The notes under the pieces are model-generated. The model worked only from the letters and a program-made list of their open reading frames with translations. It made no database searches and was not told where the DNA came from. DNA of 64,000 bases, from assembly GCA_038146925.1 (NCBI GenBank), contig JAYQSP010000006.1:387118-451117 (forward strand). The letters run 5' to 3'. Source of the stretch: UBA830 sp038146925. GTDB lineage: Bacteria; Pseudomonadota; Alphaproteobacteria; MPNO01; UBA830. The position numbers and the translations under genes are program-made. Position 1 is the stretch's first letter; each line of letters begins with the position of its first letter. Below are positions 59,599 to 64,000 of this stretch, one piece after another.

Positions 59599-61259
59599 CA
59601 GTCCTCGTCCGACTCTGTTTTCGTCGGCGGGCCTGCAAAAGCCTGTGCGAAAGGCCCGATGGACAACATGTCCACTTCGATCAGCGCCGGTCCGTCCGTA
59701 CTGAACGCGTTTTTGAGGACGTCGGGCAGATTGGCCGCATCGTCGATGCCCCAATACGGGATGTCTAGAGACTCGCACAGCATGCCCCAATCAGGACCGA
59801 GAATGTCGACATAGGCCCGCCGGCCGCCGTAATGCGCATCGGCGATGTTCTTGATGACGCCGTATCCGCCGTCATTCATCAGCAGGATCGCGATATCGGC
59901 ATTTTCCTGCTTCGCGGTCGCAAGCTCGCCCAGCGTCACGGCGAAGCCGCCGTCGCCCGCCAGTACCAGAGTCTTGCGGCCCTCCGCCTGAACGCCCAGC
60001 GCAGCGCCGATACCCATCGGCAATCCCTGCCCGATCCCTCCGCCGAGCGCATGGACGCCGTCCCGCGGCCCGTCCAGCGGCGGCAACCGGTTGCCCCAGA
60101 TCGTATTCGACAGCGTGATGTCCCGCACCCAGACGAAATCGCGCGGCACGCTTTCAAGCACCGCATCCACAACGTCGTTGTAGGGCCCAAGCGCGGCACG
60201 CATGCCGGCTTCCGCTCCTTCGCGGGCGGCCTGGATATCCCTGGCAAACGACTTGTCGGGCGTGAACCGGCCCTTCAACCGGTCGGCCAGCAATTCGAGA
60301 CTGAGCGCGGAATCGCCGCACACGAACATATCGACCGGATAGGCCCGGCCTTCAGCGCGCGGATCGGCATCTATCTGATACAGCGGTTCCGGCAGTTTCA
60401 GCTTGTAGGTCAGTGTTTCGTTCGAGCGCAGACGCGACCCGACCACCAACATTGCATCGCAGGTGCCGTAGAATTCCTCCGCCGCGGGCTGCAGATTAAA
60501 GGCCCCCAGCGATTGGTGATCGTCGCCGGGCAGCACTCCGCGCCCCTGCACGCTGGTGACCACGCCGAACCCGAGATTCGCGAGCCGCGCGACCGGATCG
60601 CTTGCATGCCGGGCGCCGCCTCCCAGCCACAGCATTACCCTCTTCTTTTCGGCCAGTGCATCCGCCAGTGCATCGATGGATGCCGCGTCGGGCTGCGGCG
60701 CCGGAACCGGCAGCGGATCGACGTTCACCGGCATGGCCGTCAGATCTTTCTGCACGTCGATCGGAATCTCGACGCTGACCGGCCCCATCGGCGGCGTGAA
60801 CGCCAGGCGCACGGCTTCACGCAACGTGCCGAGTGCGGTGCCGGCGGACCACACGCGGAACGCCCCCTTTCCCGCGGCGCCCAGCATGCCGATCTGATCC
60901 GGCGCTTCGTGGATGAAGCCCTTGTTGCGGTCGAGATGTTCGCTTTCGATCTGGCCCGTCAGATGCAACAGCGGTGTGCCCGCGGTCATCGCCTCGACGA
61001 TAGCGCCGCAGGCATTCCCCGCCGCCGTGCCGGTGCTCGACACCGCCACGCCCAGACCGCCTCGCACCCGGGCATTGGCGTCCGCCATATTTACGGCGCC
61101 GCCCTCCGACCGGGCGGGAACAAAGCCGATCTTGTTCCGCCGTGCGAACGCATCGAGGATCGGCATGTTGTGAATGCTGATGACGCCGAAGGCGTGTTCG
61201 ACGCCGCAGCGTTCCAGAAATGCCGCGACGATGTCGCCCGCCGTTACCCGTTCAGACAT
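59598..61259 (-). CDS. ThDP-dependent enzyme, acetolactate synthase-like
   Basis: 553 residues. The catalytic Glu lies in FVPARSEGGAVNMADAN (about 47-63). The ThDP pyrophosphate/Mg site is LAGDGGFAVTLGELATAKQE, ending in LMNDGGYGVI, a normal ND pair. It overlaps the SDR gene by eight bases and nadX by one. In this operon it may decarboxylate or ligate a 2-oxo acid formed by the dehydrogenases; relatives include sulfopyruvate and benzoylformate decarboxylases and oxalyl-CoA decarboxylase. The substrate is unknown. Confidence 0.87.
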   Translation of the reverse strand: MSERVTAGDIVAAFLERCGVEHAFGVISIHNMPILDAFARRNKIGFVPARSEGGAVNMADANARVRGGLGVAVSSTGTAAGNACGAIVEAMTAGTPLLHLTGQIESEHLDRNKGFIHEAPDQIGMLGAAGKGAFRVWSAGTALGTLREAVRLAFTPPMGPVSVEIPIDVQKDLTAMPVNVDPLPVPAPQPDAASIDALADALAEKKRVMLWLGGGARHASDPVARLANLGFGVVTSVQGRGVLPGDDHQSLGAFNLQPAAEEFYGTCDAMLVVGSRLRSNETLTYKLKLPEPLYQIDADPRAEGRAYPVDMFVCGDSALSLELLADRLKGRFTPDKSFARDIQAAREGAEAGMRAALGPYNDVVDAVLESVPRDFVWVRDITLSNTIWGNRLPPLDGPRDGVHALGGGIGQGLPMGIGAALGVQAEGRKTLVLAGDGGFAVTLGELATAKQENADIAILLMNDGGYGVIKNIADAHYGGRRAYVDILGPDWGMLCESLDIPYWGIDDAANLPDVLKNAFSTDGPALIEVDMLSIGPFAQAFAGPPTKTESDED

Positions 61260-62067
61260 TGCGTGCCTGTCCCCCTGTCACATCGATCGTCTCGCCGGTG
61301 ATATAGGATGCCATCGGCGAGGCAAAGAAAAGTATGGCGTTCGCCGCCTCGGCCGGCGTCCCCAGCCGGCCCATCGGGATGTGCCGCGATTTTGCCAACT
61401 CGACAAACCAGTCTTCCTTGGACATCCCGTCCGGGATCTTGTTGCCGTCCGGCCCCTCGCCGCTGTCGTAGCGCCGGCTCCACTGACCGGAATCGACCAG
61501 CCCGATCAGCACCGCATTGACGCGGACGTTTTTTGGCGCGAATTCGCGCGACAGCGATTTGAGCAGGTTCAGTTGCCCGGCCCGGGTCGCCCCGGTGGCA
61601 ATCAGGAAAGGTTCGGGCGCGCGCGCCAGCATGGCGCTGGTGCACACGATCGCGCCGGCCCCGGACGCTTCCAGCAGATCGATAAACGCCCGCACAGGTC
61701 GCAGGACCGAAAAGAATTTCAGATCGAACTCGTCGCGCCAGTCCTGATCGCTGGTCGTATAAAAATTGCTGGCCCGCGCCTGCCCCGCGTTACAGACCAG
61801 CGCGTCGCACCGCCCGAAACGATCTTCCACCGCCCGGGCGAACGCCTCGACGGCGCCTTCGTCCAATACGTCGCAAGCATGAGCGAACACGTTCTCGCCC
61901 CCGGCGATCGACGACAGTTCGGCCGCAGCGTCATCCAGACGGTCCTGGCTGCGCCCGCAGATCGCGACTTTTGCGCCTTCGCGGAGAAACGCCGCCGCCG
62001 CCGCCATGCCTATCCCGGAAGACCCGCCGGTAACGACCGCGACCTTGTTTTTCATGTTGATCGTCAT
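61252..62067 (-). CDS. SDR-family oxidoreductase lacking the canonical Tyr and Lys
   Basis: 271 residues (MTINMKNKVAVVTGGS). The cofactor motif is TGGSSGIGMAAA at 13-24 and CNAGQ stands for NNAG. The catalytic region reads TSAMLARAPEPFLIATGATR where YxxxK is expected: the Tyr position is Thr and the Lys position Arg. A subgroup of SDRs has such changes, so it may be active on an unusual substrate or may have another role. It ends with ITGETIDVTGGQARNV. It starts the SDR-ThDP-NadX coupled run. Confidence 0.87.
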   Translation of the reverse strand: MTINMKNKVAVVTGGSSGIGMAAAAAFLREGAKVAICGRSQDRLDDAAAELSSIAGGENVFAHACDVLDEGAVEAFARAVEDRFGRCDALVCNAGQARASNFYTTSDQDWRDEFDLKFFSVLRPVRAFIDLLEASGAGAIVCTSAMLARAPEPFLIATGATRAGQLNLLKSLSREFAPKNVRVNAVLIGLVDSGQWSRRYDSGEGPDGNKIPDGMSKEDWFVELAKSRHIPMGRLGTPAEAANAILFFASPMASYITGETIDVTGGQARNV

Positions 62068-62114
62068 TTTCCTGCCCGCGCTATTGTCACTTGTTTAGCA
62101 ATGATGCTCGCACA

Positions 62115-63143
62115 TCAAACGCTCTCGCCTCCGTCTTCCGCGTACTGACGGACGAGTTCTGCCTGATGTGCCGCCTCTTCCCGCTGCAACCGGCGCCGGT
62201 CGCGATGATATTCCCGATCGGCTTTCTCGAGTTGTTCGCGGGTCTGGTATTTGGGGTGTCCCTGTTCGCCGCCGACCGGGTCGTAGCGCGGCTCGGCCAG
62301 CGCCGTATCGGGCAGCGCAAGCTGCATTCCGGCATGCGGTTTATGGGACTCGGGATCGTGGCCTATGGCCGTCGAGACAGCCGCCGCGCAGCGCAAGACT
62401 TCCTCCAGTATAGCGCCTTCCAATACGTCGTCGGAGAACTTGTCGGCCGATGCGGTGATGTTGATCGCGGCAACGACAATATCGCGTCCATCCCGGACCG
62501 GAACCGCAATACTGACCACGCCTTTCTCGTAATACCCCCTGCTGACGACCACGCCGTCGTTTTCAGCATCCTTCAGCAACAGATCGCGCAGCGCCATGAC
62601 GGTCGGCGGCGTTTCAGGCGAAAACGGCGCCAGTTCCCGGGTACCGCGATACAGATCGAACAGGTCTTCGTCTTCCAGGTCCTGCAACATCGCGCGCCCC
62701 ATCGACGAGGCGTGCGCTGGCAGCCGAGATCCAACGCGGATGTTGCTGCTCAGCGCGCCCTGCGCCGCCAATCGGCTGACGTAAACGATTTCCGTACCGT
62801 CGCGGACCGCCATATGAACCGACGCACCGGTGCGGTATCGCAGATCCGCCAGAAACGGATGCGCGATTTCAGGCAGCTCCAGTCCCGTCAGATAGGTCCA
62901 GCCCAGCTTCAGCGCCGCCGCACCGACCCGGTATTCGCCCGACTCCTCGTCCCGGATCAGAAATCCGAGATGTTCCAGCGTATTGGCCAGCCGGAAGGTC
63001 GTGGCCCGCGGCAGGCCGAGCTCCTTCGCCAGCACCCCTAGCGATTGTACCGGCTTGTCCTTGGAGAACGCCTGTAGCAAAAGCAGTCCACGCTCCAGCG
63101 CGGGTACGATATAGCCTGGCTCCTTGGCTTTGCGCCTGCTCAT
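62115..63143 (-). CDS. IclR-family regulator with a long C-terminal extension
   Basis: 342 residues from the ATG at 63143 (MSRRKAKEPGYIVPALERG), overlapping the hydrolase stop. The winged helix spans about 14-75 (LGVLAKELGLPRATTFRLAN), and the effector domain about 90-260. IclR proteins are usually 250-270 residues. Here about 80 extra residues follow: GHDPESHKPHAGMQLALPDT, then a highly charged helical part rich in Arg, Glu and Gln (HRDRRRLQREEAAHQAEL). It probably regulates its own operon. The start choice excludes 21 basic non-family residues. Confidence 0.9.
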   Translation of the reverse strand: MSRRKAKEPGYIVPALERGLLLLQAFSKDKPVQSLGVLAKELGLPRATTFRLANTLEHLGFLIRDEESGEYRVGAAALKLGWTYLTGLELPEIAHPFLADLRYRTGASVHMAVRDGTEIVYVSRLAAQGALSSNIRVGSRLPAHASSMGRAMLQDLEDEDLFDLYRGTRELAPFSPETPPTVMALRDLLLKDAENDGVVVSRGYYEKGVVSIAVPVRDGRDIVVAAINITASADKFSDDVLEGAILEEVLRCAAAVSTAIGHDPESHKPHAGMQLALPDTALAEPRYDPVGGEQGHPKYQTREQLEKADREYHRDRRRLQREEAAHQAELVRQYAEDGGESV

Positions 63144-63946
63144 CCGTTCTTTTCCAGATGCGCGGCAAGCACGGGATTGAACAGACCCGGCCCTTCGACG
63201 TAGCACGCGTGCCCGAGCCCCGGCAGTATCTCGAACGTGGAGCGGGCAAACGAATCCGCCACAGCTTTACAGCCTTCGGGCGGCGTAACAGCGTCGGCCC
63301 CGCCGACAACGACAGTCACAGGCAGCGAAATTTCGGCGGCATCCGCCTTGATGTCCCCGTTGACGAGAAGTTCGACCGCCTGTCTGTACCCGTCGGGTCG
63401 CAGTTGCGCCATGACATTCCGAACCTTGTCGCGCGCCCATTGCGGAGCGTTCTCCGACAGCAGATTGCCGTGCCGTTCGCGCGCCAGACCTTCCGGGCCA
63501 AGCTCGTTCATCAGGGACATTCTGCCCGTCCGCCGTTGCTCCTGAACTTCCGCTCCTGCCCGTCCGTACCCGGATGCCGGTGCCGCAATCATCAGGCTCG
63601 TCACCCGGTCGGGAAAGGCCCGGGCGAATCCGCACGCCACGATGGCGCCGAGAGAGTGTCCGACCAGATGGCATTCGGCGATATCGAGCGCGTCCAGCAT
63701 CGCGGACAGATGCACCGCATAATCCGTGGCCGCCGGTACGTCCGGATCCACCTGATCCGATGTTCCGTAGCCGGGCGCATTCCAGGCGATCACCCGGTAT
63801 CGATCGGCGAAGGCCTCGAGCTGCGCTGTCCAGGATGCGGCGCCCGAACCGATCCCGTGCAGAAGAACCAGCGGCGCCCCTTTACCGGCTTCAAGATACG
63901 AAACGGTGCCGCGCGCCGTGGCGATGGATTTCAGCGAAGGATTCAT
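63140..63946 (-). CDS. Alpha/beta-hydrolase-fold protein
   Basis: 268 residues. The oxyanion segment is LLHGIGSGAASW (28-39), the nucleophile elbow GHSLGA holds the Ser at about 97, the acid lies in VVVGGADAVTPP, and the catalytic His in LPGLGHACYVEGP. Such enzymes include 3-oxoadipate enol-lactonases, meta-cleavage product hydrolases and esterases. It is translationally coupled to the IclR gene and begins the operon visible at the window end. Confidence 0.9.
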   Translation of the reverse strand: MNPSLKSIATARGTVSYLEAGKGAPLVLLHGIGSGAASWTAQLEAFADRYRVIAWNAPGYGTSDQVDPDVPAATDYAVHLSAMLDALDIAECHLVGHSLGAIVACGFARAFPDRVTSLMIAAPASGYGRAGAEVQEQRRTGRMSLMNELGPEGLARERHGNLLSENAPQWARDKVRNVMAQLRPDGYRQAVELLVNGDIKADAAEISLPVTVVVGGADAVTPPEGCKAVADSFARSTFEILPGLGHACYVEGPGLFNPVLAAHLEKNG

Positions 63947-63965
63947 GAATGCCCCGATGATCGTC

Positions 63966-64000
63966 CTACTTCTTTTCCCGCTTGATCGATGCCAGCGGAT
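63966..64000 (-). CDS. C-terminal fragment of an upstream CDS
   Basis: The minus-strand frame entering from the window edge reads PLASIKREKK and ends at TAG (63968-63966), 19 bases before the hydrolase start. A lysine-rich end is plausible for a real gene, but ten residues cannot be assigned. Confidence 0.35.
   Translation of the reverse strand, partial: PLASIKREKK

Overview
The window is a GC-rich, gene-dense piece of an alphaproteobacterial chromosome. The best guess is a Rhodospirillales-like heterotroph; this is an inference from the gene families present (a SapB/MgtC protein, an IalB-family relic, DUF2177, DUF962, DUF1989, bifunctional CofGH, CoxL-like hydroxylases) and not from any marker gene. 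No rRNA, tRNA, CRISPR array or intact insertion sequence was seen. Most genes are catabolic or regulatory, and many overlap by 4 to 8 bases in short operons.

Layout. 0-5 kb: a complete minus-strand branched-chain-amino-acid-type ABC importer (binding protein, livH, livM, livG, livF). 5-8.4 kb: a decay zone with five broken genes (malonyl-CoA decarboxylase, PKHD hydroxylase, IalB, thermonuclease, SDR), two pairs of which are fused tail to tail. 8.4-17.6 kb: a GMC oxidoreductase, an FAD aromatic monooxygenase with a divergent LysR regulator, RidA, a small HNH protein, MgtC, a Bax-like glucosaminidase, a hydroxyisobutyrate-dehydrogenase-like enzyme and a Rieske oxygenase. 17.6-24.2 kb: two large molybdenum-hydroxylase subunits around an amidase. 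24.2-29.2 kb: two PEP-CTERM surface proteins flanking the F420 genes npdG and cofGH. 29.2-37.3 kb: SDRs, amidase, LigA/LigB ring-cleavage dioxygenase, cupin, ThDP enzyme and an anion permease. 37.3-38.5 kb: an AT-richer scar with a 42-residue secreted peptide and relics. 38.5-49 kb: an OmpR regulator, OmpA lipoprotein, AI-2E transporter, luciferase-like monooxygenase, a third PEP-CTERM gene broken by an amber codon, an EamA permease, an adenylate cyclase, a PNPOx-fold protein and a second Rieske oxygenase. 49-56.6 kb: quinone reductase, tartrate-dehydratase-like enolase, VOC and DUF1989 proteins, a class II aldolase, a MITE-like element, a CnbZ-like deaminase and an EamA permease. 56.7-64 kb: an orphan divergent GroEL, a degraded fourth PEP-CTERM tail, and an operon of hydrolase, IclR, SDR, ThDP enzyme and aspartate dehydrogenase.

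How the parts fit. Oxygenases, molybdenum hydroxylases, amidases, RidA/CnbZ-type deaminases, SDRs and the extradiol dioxygenase together suggest oxidative breakdown of aromatic, N-heterocyclic or amide-containing compounds, fed by several importers. CofGH and NpdG show that the cell makes the F420 precursor FO and probably reduces F420; the luciferase-like and PNPOx-fold proteins are possible users.

The most interesting signal is regulatory. The three PEP-CTERM genes, spread over 19 kb on both strands, each carry a perfect -24/-12 sigma-54 promoter. Each also has an upstream element, CGTCR-N7-TTACAG, ending 62, 63 and 62 bases before the GG of the -24 box. This looks like the binding site of a dedicated enhancer-binding protein (a PrsR-type activator is the obvious candidate) and defines a small surface-protein regulon.
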